From NCBI GenBank assembly GCA_029255685.2, contig CM055311.2, forward strand, positions 56,875,048 to 56,939,047: a DNA stretch of 64,000 nucleotides, in the 5' to 3' direction. The notes beneath the pieces were generated by a model. The model saw only the letters and a list, made by a program, of their open reading frames with translations, ran no database searches and was not told the DNA's origin. Below, piece by piece: positions 1 through 11,754 of the stretch (position 1 is its first letter; every line of letters begins with the position of its first letter). The translations under genes and the position numbers were made by a program. The DNA is from Silene conica (lineage: Eukaryota; Streptophyta; Magnoliopsida; Caryophyllales; Caryophyllaceae).

Positions 1-3000
1 CGAAAGGTTCTAACTACCTGATCAATGCGTCGTCGACAAAGTGGACAGTTTGATAGATGTGACGAACAAGCTGTGCAACAACACATATGACCACACCTGC
101 ACACCATTTTGAAGACCATGTTTTCTCAGCAAGACTTGAGTAGCATAGTGGCATGCTATACAATTAAAAAGCAACTGTTTCTTAAATGGTTTGACGATTA
201 CCATCAACGGCATTTCAAAAAAATAATTGGCCGCATTTACTGATATTCAGCCATGACTGCTCATACCACGACCATGACTGAAATTAAAATACTACGCTAC
301 AAAAGCAGTCATAACTTGAAACAAACGTCTCTTTTCGAAATCACAGTCCATACGACTAAAACTTCCGGAACATAAAAGTTCAATTATCAAATCCCCAAAT
401 GCGACGCCAAAGAAGAGAAAGAGGAGCGACCATCACCAAACATAATGCCCATTTAACATCCTAAAATCAAATTGTCCAACTTTGACAAATAATTTCTTTT
501 TATTTCTCTTTTGTCATGCAAAATTATCTAAAGATTTTTTCAATAGAAATAATTCGTAAAGTTGATCTAGTTTATGTTACCGCAATTATAATCAGTGTTA
601 GAAGTTTTGTTGCGGGTCTAAAGGAAAGGAAAAGGGATCATATCCCTTCATTCCTTTTGTTGATGTTTGTTTTACTATTTTTTCCTTTCCCTTTCCCCCT
701 TTCGTCTACCCCCAAGGGTAAGAGATTCCCTTTCCGCACCTCTCACTAGTGTACCACCATGAACATTCTCATGCACCACCACCGCACTGCCCGAGCCCAA
801 GCGGTAGCCGCCAGTTCATCAGCGCCGTGGACTTTGTCAGAGCACACGCCGCCCCACCACCACTGTTTCACCCTCGTCAACCCTCCTTCTTCACACTTTC
901 GAAAACCCAAACACACACCCACATTCTCCATCAAAACACCAGTACACCACCAAGGTGGTCCCTCAAACCGGAAAATGCAAATGGAAACACATTCAATTTT
1001 AACAAGGAAGTCAAAAAATTTAACCAATTCCTATGCATTCCGAACTATCATGGACTCACATTTGTCAAAACACTTTAAAAATAACATATATTTCAAAAGA
1101 ACTTAATGTAATAAGGAGGCGTTTGGTTGGGGCACCAATGACATACCCTTTCCTCATTCCCTTCACTCACATCACCAACAGTCCAACACCCAACACCAAC
1201 CACCACCAACACGCCAGCCAGCACCAATGCCACCGCCAGCGATCTATCCCCTGCCTTGATGTCGGTGGCTTCGCTTCACTCCCACCACACAACCCTTGCC
1301 GTGTCCTTCCCCCTACCACTCGATATCCCCACCTCCCACAACCACTACAAATGCCAAAAATTCACTCCCCCTCATTCGAAATCAAACCCCTCACCCCCAA
1401 AAACACAAAGATGTAGTGTTTATAGGGGTGAGATGATTTTCGATGTATGGTAGGAGAAAGAGACAACGGGAGGGAAGGGGGTGGGTGGTTGTATCGGCTG
1501 CCACCGCCACCAGATGGTGTATGGAGGTGGTTTTAGAGCAAGGAGTGGTGGCGGTTGGTTTTGGGTCTTTGAATCTCATTCCTTTACATATGTTAATCAA
1601 GCAAGGATGAGGATCAAAGAGTATCCTTTTCTTTTCCCTTTCCCTTCCCTTTCTTTATTACGTTCCCATACCTCTTTGCCAACCAAATAACCCCTAAGAA
1701 AATACTCATATTTCGATTTTGACTCTAAAGTCTGAAGTCTGAACTGAGAAGCAAACACGAGAATAAAATATGCCACTGCAATCAACATGTTGATTGGGTA
1801 GCTGATACTCCCACTGTCCCAATCATTTGATTACTTTTGATTAAAATGCCCCTCACAAAGAATATTAAATAAATACACAAAGGAACAGAATATAGAGAAA
1901 ATGTTTTTTAACCAACACTATCCTCCAACTTTCTTCTTCTCTTGTGCAGTGCATCTAAATTTAAGTATTTCAGGATAATAGAAGCCCAACTATGTGTCCT
2001 TCCAGCATGCACTCTTCACCCAAATATATCTATTCCAGTGACCTTATATAAAAACAAAACTTAGCATGTAAAGAGAAGGGAGTATGGAATAAGGACTTAC
2101 GGGACAAATACAGCATTGTATTCTTGCTCCAAGCATATAACACAAAGATCTGGCATCAAACCATCTCTCTTTGCAGTTTCTGATCCACTCTCATCCTTCA
2201 CATCTGAATCAACGAGGAGCAGAGCTAATTTAGAAACACTGAAAAAACAAAGAGACATGAATAGAGATACGACAGTGCTATAGATCTTACCATCGCCAGC
2301 TTGCCCGGTTCTTTTTGCTGCTGCTTCCAAAACCCTACATGAGTAGGAGGGATTGAGTAGCCCAAGACAGCAACATCAAAGGTCGTTTCGAAAAAAAAAA
2401 AAAAAAAAAAAACTAAGATAAAAGTAACAAAACTATCCTTAATAATTCAAATTTCAAAGTGCACGTCTGGTTTAAGGCTCAGTTTAATAAGCCTATATAG
2501 TGGAAACTGTTTTTACCACATGATGAAAAAAAAGACAGATTCATACTGTACGCAGCCAGTGATTGAGCTAGTTATCTACTCTAAGCAAATGATGATTTCA
2601 TCGAACTATAGTATACCTGACAAATACAAGGGAGCAGATCTTACTTCTTAGTATATGAGTAGATCTGTCTAGTTTAACAAAACTGAAGACACCTATAGCC
2701 AATTTTTATAATCATATTACTTTTATAATAAGAAAATTGCAATGGATTAACATTGCAACATACCGTTTGTGCAACTCCCAACGGCGTCTTCTTTCCAGTA
2801 TAAGTCGAAGTGTATGCTTGGCGATCAAATAGACTCCAAACATCGAGAACCCAAAAGAGGCATACTTATACCATCTGAAACATAAACACATTATATACCT
2901 AGGGATGTGACTTTGTGAGTATGGGACGATGTAAAGAGAAATGATTTTGTTTACAAAGTACCTCGCCCATTTCCCAAGATTTGCAATAAGCTGATCAATG

Positions 3001-5058
3001 GTTTTTGGTGAAACATAAAAAGGCCCTTTATGAGGTCTTTGAACACGGACTGTTCCGACATCATCTTTAATAGCCTGCAAGAGCAAGATAAAATCAGCAG
3101 AGTGAGACTGTGAGGGGTAAGGGTCATTTACAAAAGCAAAATGAAAATTATCTAACATGACCAAAACAGATACACAGTTACACCAACACAAAGACATTAA
3201 CTCTTCAGCATAGTTGCTCATTATCAAGTCTTTATCACGCATACGAAGAACAGCACAACATTTACTGGAAAATCAAATAAGTGGAAACACTCCGATTTTA
3301 AAAAGTTGGAAGTTACATCAGAAGGCATTAACTAAAAAAAATCATGGTAGTATTGGATAACTTTAACAAATGGGGATCACCCATACAAAATTTCTTGATA
3401 GTGCTGATACTCCTGGATAGTTGGTCAACATAGATAGAAGAAGAATATTAAATGTCAATGTCAATAAGAGTATAAGACTTGTTTCCTCATTCCATAAAGC
3501 ATGTACTAATAGCTCAGCAAGTGAGGAGAATACAAGTTCCAACAAGAATGTAATTCCTTCAAACATGTAGCCAAACTAGGAAACAAGGACCATACCATCC
3601 AAATAAAAAAAAATAATTATCATTTCATACCTCACCTACGACAGTTAAGGGTGTCCCGGTAGGAAGAACACGTTCAGTACGTTTGACACCAAGCATCTGA
3701 AAGTAATGTTGCGGTCAGAAAATATAAGAAAAGCTAGCATCTCCGTTTATTTTGAGTTTGGAAAGAGGAGTACCTTAAGACCTTGAAGATAGTCCAACGT
3801 CCCACGTACAAGGGATCGACCTGACTCTTCAAACAGTTCACTCCCAATAGTCAGTTCCATGCCGGTGGCACCTCGTGCTCCAACTACATAAACACGGCCA
3901 GAACCATCATCCTTAAAAAGATAAAACAAAAACATCATTAAATTATCCCATTGCCACAGACAAAGAATTAAGAAAAGAAAAAAAAATGTGTTTCCTACAA
4001 AAAAGTTCCAGGCTTCTACGAATAAAACTATTACCAGGTACCATGGGACCTCCTTGCTCATGCATAGCATTAGTGCAGAATCTTGTACCCATGAACCAGC
4101 ATCATTGTGCTTCAAAAAGTGTTGCTCAGCCTGAGTTAAGCAAGCAATAGACAATAATAATTCCTTACTTTGGAAACATAACTCATTGAGTATGAAAACC
4201 AATGGCAAAAAGAGATACCGTTTCTTCAACAATGACACCCCGTAGACCACTGTATTCGCATTTGATCGGCGTGTCAGAACCAACTCGTCCAGAAACAGAG
4301 ACAACCAATGGTAAAACTTTGGACGCAGCATCTAGCAATATTGCTGGATAGTGAGGAAAAGAAGAAGAGAAAAATTAATCCCCTCGTCCAAAATTTGAAT
4401 AAACAGAAAAATAATTAAAAGCCCTTGAAAATGCTAGCCTTGTATAGCATTCTGCCCATAATACCCGGCAGCCAATACAGAGATTCATGCTGAACTGACA
4501 GTTTACAATAAAAGATACTCCCTCGGTCCCGTCATTTGTTTACTTTTGGTTTTGGCAGAAAAGCAAGAGAGGGGAGTGGACCATTTGGGGACTGGGGTAT
4601 TGTTGTTGAGTGACAAGTACCCTTCTAAAATATTACCAGAAAGGTAAACAAATGACTAAGACAAGATACCCATGAAAGGAAGAGGTAAAGAAATGAGTGG
4701 GACAAGGGAAGTAGTGAGCATATGACCATACAAAAGTTTTCATAGCAAAGGAAGGAGGTAACCAATGTGGCAATTACCTGCCCTAAATTCTAGAAGCAGA
4801 TAAAAAAAGAGCTTACCCAAATCCTTCAAGTGGTTAACTCTAGTGACAGATTTGAGAGCACCCGCGTCCCTGAATAATGGACAATGAATAATGACAACAA
4901 CAAAGCATGCATCATGAGAATCAAAATACTCGGAAAAAAGGGTAAAGAAATGATTGTTAGGGAAGAAAATAAAAAGAAACCTACCTGCCGCTACTTCTTC
5001 CAAGGAAGTAAAGAGCAGCTGCACTTAGACAACAAGAAATCCCACCCCATGGAAGCAT
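1..5058 (-). CDS. SP1: SP1-type chloroplast outer-membrane RING E3 ubiquitin ligase (3' end cut by window edge)
   Basis: Coding exons on the minus strand are 5058-4985, 4869-4817, 4343-4219, 4130-4035, 3911-3774, 3696-3631, 3074-2962, 2874-2764, 2334-2291, 2203-2101 and 96-1. All junctions are GT-AG and the phases agree, giving 339 codons plus two bases; the family is about 343 residues, so only the last residues and stop are missing. The start MLPWGGISCC matches the family N-terminus, with a hydrophobic first helix. The middle is the BAM/GIDE-type domain (about residues 40-215, with HFLKHN and GARGATG motifs). A second membrane span lies at about 223-247, followed by basic LERRRR. The C-terminal RING has Cys294/297, Cys309-Gly-His311, Cys314/315, Cys318, Cys325 and Cys328. 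Known family role: ubiquitinating TOC import components for removal by the proteasome. SPL1/SPL2 paralogues are the main alternative name. Confidence 0.95.
1115..1694. mobile_element. Tourist-like MITE (PIF/Harbinger type)
   Basis: The element starts with GGAGGCGTTTGGTTGG and ends with CCAACCAAATAACCCC, which are imperfect inverted repeats around the shared core GTTTGGTTGG/CCAACCAAA. It is flanked on both sides by TAA, the target duplication expected of Harbinger/Tourist elements. No coding capacity is visible. It sits inside the last SP1 intron. Confidence 0.65.
1808..1900. mobile_element. Stowaway-like MITE end (fragment)
   Basis: CTCCCACTGTCCCAATCATT directly follows a TA and resembles the CTCCCTCCGTCCC terminus of Stowaway (Tc1/mariner) MITEs. 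A possible partner end, AAGGGAG followed by TA, occurs at 2075-2084, but the inner sequence of the two ends does not pair well. It is therefore called only as a fragment. Confidence 0.3.
2391..2412 (+). repeat. Poly(A) tract
   Basis: An uninterrupted run of about 22 A lies inside an SP1 intron between 2335 and 2763. No retroelement body was recognised next to it. Confidence 0.9.
4518..4711. mobile_element. Stowaway MITE, 194 bp
   Basis: It begins CTCCCTCGGTCCCGTCATTT after TA and ends with GGGACAAGGGAAG before TA. The two ends form an inverted repeat with shared core GTCCC(G/A)(T/C)TCATTT. The TA duplication is the Tc1/mariner signature. It is inserted in the SP1 intron between 4344 and 4816. 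Confidence 0.8.
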
Positions 5059-5370
5059 TTTTAAAATAAGAATAAAATCGATGATGATCAAAACCCTAAT
5101 TTTGAATTAATGAAAAAGTAAGTATCCTTGTATGAAGAAATTAACATGTTAGTAATGAATTAAACGAAGACGAAGATGGATTGTGTTACAAAAATTGGGG
5201 AAGAAGAAAGAATAAGATGCCTAGAGTGAGAGGGAAAAGGAATAAGAAGAGCGTCAGAGAGAGGCATGGGGTGTAGACTGTGGACTGCGGTTGTGTTTTA
5301 ATGAACAACAAACAAACAGGCGTGGTGGATAACTGGATTATGGTCTTGTTTTAACGTCAGTTGTTTGTTG

Positions 5371-5381
5371 TTTATATATAC
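5371..5381 (-). promoter_or_regulatory. Candidate TATA box of the SP1 gene
   Basis: On the minus strand the sequence reads TATATATAAAC, about 315 bp upstream of the SP1 start codon. That implies a 5' leader of roughly 280 nt. It is supported by sequence and position only. Confidence 0.35.
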
Positions 5382-5475
5382 GGAGTATTTTCTGTTTTAC
5401 TCTTTTAGATTAGATAGGTAGATGCTGTTTTGCACAAATAAATGCTCCACGGATCTACTATGTAGTATCTACATT

Positions 5476-5513
5476 ATGGATGGATGGATGGATGGATGGA
5501 TGGATGGATGGAT
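5476..5513 (+). repeat. (ATGG)n microsatellite
   Basis: About nine to ten perfect tandem copies of the tetramer ATGG lie upstream of the SP1 gene. Confidence 0.95.
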
Positions 5514-6144
5514 CATGGCCTCATAGGGTATTCTAGAGGTTGCAAACTTGCAATCGTTTCATTTAGCTGGAGTTTGGATTGGTCTTATTAGATTTTGGTC
5601 ATATCAGATCAGCTTAATATTTCGAGTTGGGTATGTCATTACTTCAACATGATCATTAAAATTAGTTTTTCAACTATATTATTTGGTTTAGTTACTTCAT
5701 TATTAAATCAAAAGTATCAACCTATACCATAAACGCTTTCATTTTGATCAATAATAAGCTTATATATTGTTGGGTCATCAACTTAATTGTGTCAATACTG
5801 GGTCAGGTTCTGATGTGGTCACTATTTACACACATTTACTCCCTTTACCAACCACATTTTTGAATGCAAATACGGTCTTTTAAACCATTTATTACCTAGT
5901 CAAATGCTTCATATTTGCCTTTGCAACACCCCCTTCTTACTTGGCCAAAGTAATCGGTAGATGTCACCATCTCGGTTTCTCGAGGCAGTGAAATTTGAAT
6001 TACAATCAAGAAACATTTTATATAAATAACATATTTATACTGAATTACATAATTAAAATACAACATGGGAATGATGAGAATACAACTCGACTAACTCTAT
6101 GACATCTACCAAGTGACCAAATGATAAACTCCAAGTCCGTAGCT
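5514..6144. other. Intergenic, nothing recognised
   Basis: AT-rich single-copy-looking sequence upstream of SP1. No open frame, inverted repeat or RNA gene that I can support. Confidence 0.5.
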
Positions 6145-7250
6145 TGTAATACCCGCCGTTTAGGGACCCATTGACCGACCTTTGACTGTAGGGAAAGTCC
6201 TTAGCGAGAGACAAAAGGGGAAAACATCTCTACCTCTTTGGTAATAAAGAGGTACTCGGCCTAGTACATTGTACTCGGTCGAGTACTGAGGTGCTCGATC
6301 GAGTACGGTCTGGACCAACGGGTTATTATGTTTAACGAAAGTTCTAATCTAAATCATTTTGTTAGATCTAATAAACTCTAAATCGCATTTCCTCCACTTC
6401 TCAACCTCTCTTGCACCTTTATGAGGCCCCGTTGCGAAAGTTATGGTGCGAGCAAGGAATCGGTGAGTCGAATCTCGTCACCATCGACACTTTGTTGTTT
6501 ACCAGTAAGTTTATAATCTTTAGCTTGGCTTCAGTTATAACATCTGGGTTAGTAATGGGTAAAAACTTTGTTGTAGGATGGATGTAGGAGACGACGTGAT
6601 CGCATTTGTGGCTTAGTTGTTATGATGTTTGCAAAAGTTAGGTTTTCTTACTCAGTCAATGCTTGATTGTTGATGTGTATGTGACGATGTTTGTATATCC
6701 TGTGATTGAGATGAAGTGGTTGTGATATGATGATATGATATTCTGATGTTTGCGGTGTTGTTGGGGGATCATTGTCGGGAGATGATTCTAACCCCATGTT
6801 TGCCCCTCGTCGCTTCCGTCACGAGGGGGATGCCCACATTAATGATCTGGGTACGCTCGTTGCGATAATTTTGGCTTAGGTGTAAGGCCACGCTCCCCAC
6901 TACGATGTGGATTACCTGTTGCGATATGTAGCCAATTACTATTGTATATGGGAGTTTGGAGCTATTTGTGCTTTGTTCATTGTGTAATATTCTATTGTTG
7001 TATCTGATTGTGAGCATGTGCTGACTTGGTGGTGTTTTGTGTTGTCTTTCTTTCCTCTTGCATGTGTCTACAGTGAATCATTTAATAATGCAACAAATGG
7101 TGAGCAGTCAAATATGTTTCAGGTGCTTTGTTGTTGTTGCCTTTGCTGCTGGGTCGAATCGAAAACGAGATATGGGGATATCTGTAACAGTAGTCCAGTA
7201 TTTATGAGTTATAGTGTTATAGTTTGTTTATGACGTTTTTTCCGTTGTAA
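6145..7250 (+). mobile_element. Probable solo LTR / LTR fossil, Ty3/gypsy-like
   Basis: The stretch opens with TGTAATACCCGCCG, a start typical of plant Ty3/gypsy LTRs. It continues without coding content for about 1.1 kb, including short inverted words around TACTCGGTCGAGTAC. No internal retrotransposon region follows, so it is best read as an old solo LTR whose distal end is obscured by the neighbouring (TA)n element. The right boundary is approximate. Confidence 0.4.
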
Positions 7251-7254
7251 GGTG

Positions 7255-7287
<33 letters not shown>
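7255..7287 (+). repeat. (TA)n-(GA)n tract at left end of element E1
   Basis: Nine TA units (7255-7272) run directly into about eight GA units. The terminal sequence GGCCGGATCCGGTGAG follows immediately. Confidence 0.9.
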
Positions 7288-7290
7288 GCC

Positions 7291-9075
7291 GGATCCGGTG
7301 AGACTCTTAATTATGGTGAGGCCGTCGAACCCTTACTATGTTGTACATGATTTTCAATGTTCATTGGACTAATTTCAATGGGATGGAAATTATGGGTCAT
7401 TTATAACATTTTTATTTTGCCCAAATATTTTCTCTATCTAAAAAAATTATCCATTTTGCTCTTTTTCTTATTTCGTGAAATTTGGACTTAAAATATTTGT
7501 CTACTCACAAAATGTTTAATTTCTTATTTTGTGAATCTTGAACCTTAATTTGTGAACCCGGGACCTTATTTCGTGAAACTTGGACTTAAAATGTTTGTTT
7601 GCTCTAAAATGTTTGTTTGCTCACAAAATGGATAATTTCTTATTTCGTGAATTTTGGACCTTAATTTGTGAAATCGGAACCTTATTTCGTGAAACTTGGA
7701 TTTAAAATGTTTTGTTTACTCACGAAATGTATAATTTCTTATTTCGTGAATCTTGGACCATAATTTGTGAAACCGGGGCCTTATTTCGTGAAACTTTGAA
7801 TTAAAATGGTTGTTCACTCACAAAATGTTTAATTTCTTATTTCGTAAATCTTGTACCTTAATTCGTGAAAACGAAACCTTATTTCGTGAAATTTGGACTT
7901 AAAATGTTTGTTCACTCACAAAATGTTTAACTTTTTATTTCGTGAAACCGGCACCTTATTTCGTGAAACTTGGACTTAAAATGTTTGTTTACTCACAAAA
8001 TGTTTAATTTCTTATTTTGTGAATCTTGGACCTTAATTTGTGAAACCGGGACCTTATTTCGTGAAACTTGGACTTAAAATGTTTTTTTACTCACGAAATA
8101 TTTAACATCTTATTTCGTGAATCTTGGACCTTAATTTGTGAAACCTGGACCTTATTTCGTGAAACGTGGACTTAAAATGTTTGTTTACTCACAAAAGGTT
8201 TAATTTCTTATTTCGTGAATCTTGTACCTTATTTCGTGAAATCGGGACCTTATTTCGTGAAATTTGGATCTAAAATGTTTGTTTACTCACAAAATGTTTA
8301 ATTTCTTATTTTGTGAATCCTAGACCTTAATTAGTGAAACCGGAACCTTATTTCGTGAAACTTGGACTTAGAATGTTTGTTTACTCACGAAATGTATAAT
8401 TTCTTATTTCGTGAATCTTGGACCTTATTTGTGAAACCGGGACCTTATTTCGTGAAACTTGGACTTAAAATGTTTGGTACACACGAAATGTATAATTTCT
8501 TATTTCGTGAATCCTAGACCTTAATTTGTGAAACCGGGACCTTATTTCGTGAAACTCGGACTTAAAATACTTGTTATTCACGAAATGTATAATTTCTTAT
8601 TTCGTGAATCTTGGGCATTAATTTGTGAAATCGGAACCTTATTTCGTGAAACTTGGACTTAAAATGTTTGACCCATTCTGATGGTTCGTGACTCGTGAGC
8701 TTCCATTCCACTTTTGTTGTTGATATTCTTCTGGATTAGAATTTGTTCACACCGTCTTGAAATCGACAATCAAATTAAGCAGTATTGACTTCTTCCAGTT
8801 CTTTACCGTAAATACTCAATAGACTTGGTCAGATTTATGACAGACATGAAAGCCACTAGAAACAAAAGACTTAGTCTAAGTAAGTAATAGTTCAAGAGCA
8901 GAGATTAGTCCAAAAGAACGAGTTCCGTTTAGTTCCGGTTAAGAACGAAGCTTAAACAGCTACCTCAAGTTGAACGGTCGATTGTTTGTTTAATCTCAGC
9001 CATTTATAGTTTTTAATCCAATGGCTTAGAAAGGGTCCAGCGGCCTCACCCTAAGAGGGGTGCCTCACGTGATTC
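7291..9075. mobile_element. Element E1: (TA)n-anchored MULE-like element with a TTTCGTGAA array
   Basis: The left end reads GGATCCGGTGAGACTC and then GGTGAGGCCGTCGAACCCTT. The right end, reverse-complemented, reads GAATCACGTGAGGCAC and then GGTGAGGCCGCTGGACCCTT, so the ends form an imperfect terminal inverted repeat of about 45 bp. Its first 16 bases, counting the GGCC before the given start, are identical to the terminus of the FAR1-transposase element near 39.87 kb. The interior is an array of TTATTTCGTGAA words. No gene was recognised. Confidence 0.7.
7420..8665 (+). repeat. 21-nt phased array, word TTATTTCGTGAA
   Basis: The array consists of dozens of degenerate 21-nt units such as CCTTATTTCGTGAAACTTGG and CCTTAATTTGTGAAACCGGG (one base short of the full unit). 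They are grouped into higher-order blocks of about 95-120 bp that also contain ACTCACAAAATGTTTAATTT. Both TTTCGTGAA and its near-reverse TTTTGTGAGT occur, so a single word is met on both strands. Confidence 0.9.
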
Positions 9076-9114
9076 AATTTCTATATAAAATGCCATGCCG
9101 AGTCCAATTATGTT

Positions 9115-9200
9115 ATTAATTTTTTTTAAGAAAGTCTGTAAGGTAGAGTTCTCACAAGGTTCTCATTGTTTTTTCGGTGGTTCTCACCGGATCCCAAGTC
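9115..9200 (-). mobile_element. Orphan right terminus of an E4-type element
   Basis: About 85 bp, reverse-complemented (GGATCCGGTGAGAACCACC, then AATGAGAACC, then GTGAGAACTCTACCTTA), match the left end of E4 at 13294. No matching left end lies before it, so it is a leftover terminus, with E1 abutting it on the left. Confidence 0.6.
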
Positions 9201-9224
9201 TATATATATATATATATGATCCAA

Positions 9225-9227
<3 letters not shown>

Positions 9228-9319
<92 letters not shown>
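9228..9319 (+). repeat. (TA)n tract, about 92 bp
   Basis: A perfect TA repeat joins the orphan terminus (with a further short TA run at 9201-9217) to element E2. Confidence 0.95.
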
Positions 9320-9321
<2 letters not shown>

Positions 9322-9496
9322 ATCGGGTGAGAACGAACATTCGGTGCAAACGGTGAGAACAAGTCTCCTTCCTTAGATGAGGGTGAGATTAAAGGCTGAG
9401 ATCACCAACTCACCTCTTAACTACATCTTTATTCAAACTACTAAATCAGCGTACCGCCACAATCATAGCCGGCCACCACCGACGTCGACACTACCG

Positions 9497-10345
9497 GGTA
9501 CATTTTTTTTACTTTTTTACGTAAACCTAAATACATTTTTTGACGGAGTAGATACATTTTTTTTACTTAATCCTAGATACATTTTTTGACGGAGTAGATA
9601 CATTTTTTTTTTACTTTTTACATAAACTTAGATTTTTACGGAGTAAATACATTTTTTTTAAAAAAATTCCATGAACCTATTTTAACGGAATAGATACATC
9701 TTCTTTTACTTTTTTAGTAAACATATATACATTTTTTGAAGGAGTAGATACATTTTTTTACTTTTTTTACATAAACTTAGTTACATTTTTTGAAGGAGTA
9801 GATACATTTTTTGAAGGAGTAGATACATTTTTTGAAGGAGTAGATACATTTTTTACTTAAACCTAAATACATTTTTTGACGGAGTAGATACATTTTTTTT
9901 TAAAAAAATTTTTTACATAAATCTAGATACATTTTTTGACGGGGTAGATACATTTTTTTTTACTTAAACCTAGATACACTTTTTGATGGAATAATACATT
10001 TTTTTTAAAATTTTTTTAACATAAACCTAGTTACATTTTTTGACGGGATAGATACATTTTTTACTTAAAACCTAGATACATTTTTTTTAATATTTTTTAC
10101 ATAAAACATTTTTTGACAGAGTAGATACATTTTTTTTAACTTTTTTACATAAACCAAGATACATTTTTTGACGGAGTAGATAAATTTTTTACTTAAACCT
10201 AACATTTTTTGACAGAATAGATACATATTTTTTAATTTTTTACATAAAACTAGATGCATTTTTTGACGGAGTAGATACATTTTTTTTTTACTTTTTTTAC
10301 ATAAACCTAATTACATTTTTTGACTTTTTTACATAAACCTAAATA
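9497..10345 (+). repeat. 21/33-nt array, word GATACATTTTTTGACGGAGT
   Basis: Units of 21 nt (AGATACATTTTTTGACGGAG plus T) alternate with longer units containing TTTACATAAACCTAGATACA. At least 25 copies of TACATTTTTT are present. Degenerate T runs make many short spurious reading frames here. Confidence 0.9.
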
Positions 10346-10498
10346 CATAGACTAATCATGATCTAGTTAAGCCACCGCAGCAATTAACCAAGATGCCAAA
10401 TGTTCAAAAATTACCCCAAAATGATGAAGAAATGTGATTTATTATCTCTGTTCTAAACCCCTGGTTTTATCCAACTAATCACATAATTAATTTGAACA

Positions 10499-10678
10499 GA
10501 TACCACAATAGTTCCAATCGAAGTTGGAGAAACACACCTTCTAAGAGTAATCAACGCAACATTAAACCAAGAACTCTTCTTCTCAGTAGCAAACCACATT
10601 TTGACAGTAGGAGGAGCTGATGCATCCTACCTTAAACCCTTCACTACCAACGTCATTATCCTCGGCCCCGGTCTAATG
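10499..10678 (+). pseudogene. Captured laccase (multicopper oxidase) exon fragment
   Basis: Sixty codons read without interruption. Key motifs are [20 protein letters not shown], then [18 protein letters not shown] and VIILGPG. This matches the second cupredoxin domain of plant laccases (family pattern LLRxxNAALNxELFFxxANH, then VDAxYxKPF, then IxPGQ). No flanking laccase exons or copper ligands are present, and the GPGQ motif reads GPGL before the frame runs into non-coding sequence. It lies inside element E2, so it looks like a host exon captured by the transposon. Confidence 0.8.
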
Positions 10679-10813
10679 TATCGATGTACTAGTATTTAGC
10701 TTGATTGGTTTAATTTAAAATTTAATCTCAGCTTTTCAATTAACTCTCATCTAATGGAGAAGAGTCGTTCTCACCGTATGCACCGAATGATCGTTCTCAC
10801 CGGATCTTGCCTC

Positions 10814-10956
<143 letters not shown>

Positions 10957-11319
10957 TTAGGATCTATTGAGTCTAGGATCTTATGGTGAATCCGTCCTAC
11001 CATTTCTAGCCATCCGATCATCTCAATCCTATGGCTAAGATTTAATCTCGTATATTAATTTTTATTTTACTACTATATAAACATCATTGTTGCCTAATTT
11101 TTCTCATAATTCATAAAAAATTTCTCTCTCTTCTTTCTCTATCCTCAAATTGTATTCTTTTAATTGTATTCTTGTGTTATCGATCGATCATTGAACTGAT
11201 TCGATCCTTGTCTATTGGCTGAGTAAAGCTGATTTGCACAATCAAATGTACAGAGTATAATTTCAATGCGAATGCACTGGTAATCTGTAACGCGAGTACT
11301 TATTTTTCATTTTTGAAAG

Positions 11320-11633
11320 GTGCGCAACGGGGATAATGGCTCGTATGATGCTGCTGCTCAGCCTGCTCTTCACTTTATAAAATATGATCCTTTGGAAAGC
11401 CGTTCAGGGCGTTCACCAGTTCCCATTATCCCGTCATCTAAAATTCGTTGCGCGGAGGTACTCTTGAAGTTTCTTGCTTCTTTTTTCTACTATGTTTACC
11501 AAGATCTATGTACAGATTTTCTCGTAAGAAAAAATTACACTTAGTTTAATCGTATTTTTCAGGTCTGTTTCGATGTCGACACTTCCGTCTACTCCATTGA
11601 GTCAGTTTTCAGTTGCAGACGACATTCATCCAG
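11320..11633 (+). pseudogene. Two exon-like segments of an unidentified gene captured in E3
   Basis: Segment 11320-11457 is 46 open codons (motifs GSYDAAAQPALHFIKYDP and SPVPIIPSSKIRCAE) between an AAAG acceptor and a GGAG/GTAC donor. Segment 11563-11633 continues in phase (VCFDVDTSVYSIESVFSCRR) between TTTTCAG and CAG/GTATC. Both splice-site pairs are plausible. I do not recognise the family. Position inside a transposon argues for gene capture, but a small native gene of the element is also possible. Confidence 0.4.
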
Positions 11634-11754
11634 GTATCTCTTTATGATGCGTATATTTTTTAGTGCTTTCATTTAATTAATTTACATCTTAGCTCGTTTG
11701 TAACAGCTATTCTTATTACCTTTACAAGTTTTTGAAATTCAGTTTCAATACTTC

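Larger units (their letters stand above)
97..2100 (-). other. Last SP1 intron, 2.0 kb
   Basis: This intron separates the two halves of the RING domain. It is bounded by a GTAAG donor next to 2101 and a TGCAG acceptor next to 96. It holds a 580-bp MITE (1115-1694) and a Stowaway-like end (from 1808). The remainder, including the pyrimidine- and CA-rich stretch at 640-960, shows no exon I can support. Confidence 0.85.
9320..10806. mobile_element. Element E2: (TA)n-anchored element carrying a laccase exon
   Basis: The left end reads GGATCGGGTGAGAACGAACA and then CGGTGCAAACGGTGAGAAC. The right end, reverse-complemented, reads GATCCGGTGAGAACGATCA and then CGGTGCATACGGTGAGAAC, followed on both sides by matching TTAGATGAG. 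The inverted repeat is thus about 60 bp. The interior holds a TACATTTTTTGACGGAGTA array and a laccase fragment. Termini match those of E7 closely. Confidence 0.75.

Noticed and set aside
749-1106. Overlapping His/Pro/Thr-rich frames in the first kilobase
   Set aside because: They lie in the last SP1 intron and in CA/CC-rich sequence, with frames on both strands; no family resemblance.
6769-7017. 82-codon minus-strand frame
   Set aside because: Falls inside the probable LTR and shows no domain.
9126-9376. Poly-(Tyr-Ile) reading frames over (TA)n, also at 10797-11021, 21540-21728 and 58517-58705
   Set aside because: They are translations of TA microsatellites, with equivalent frames on both strands; no gene.
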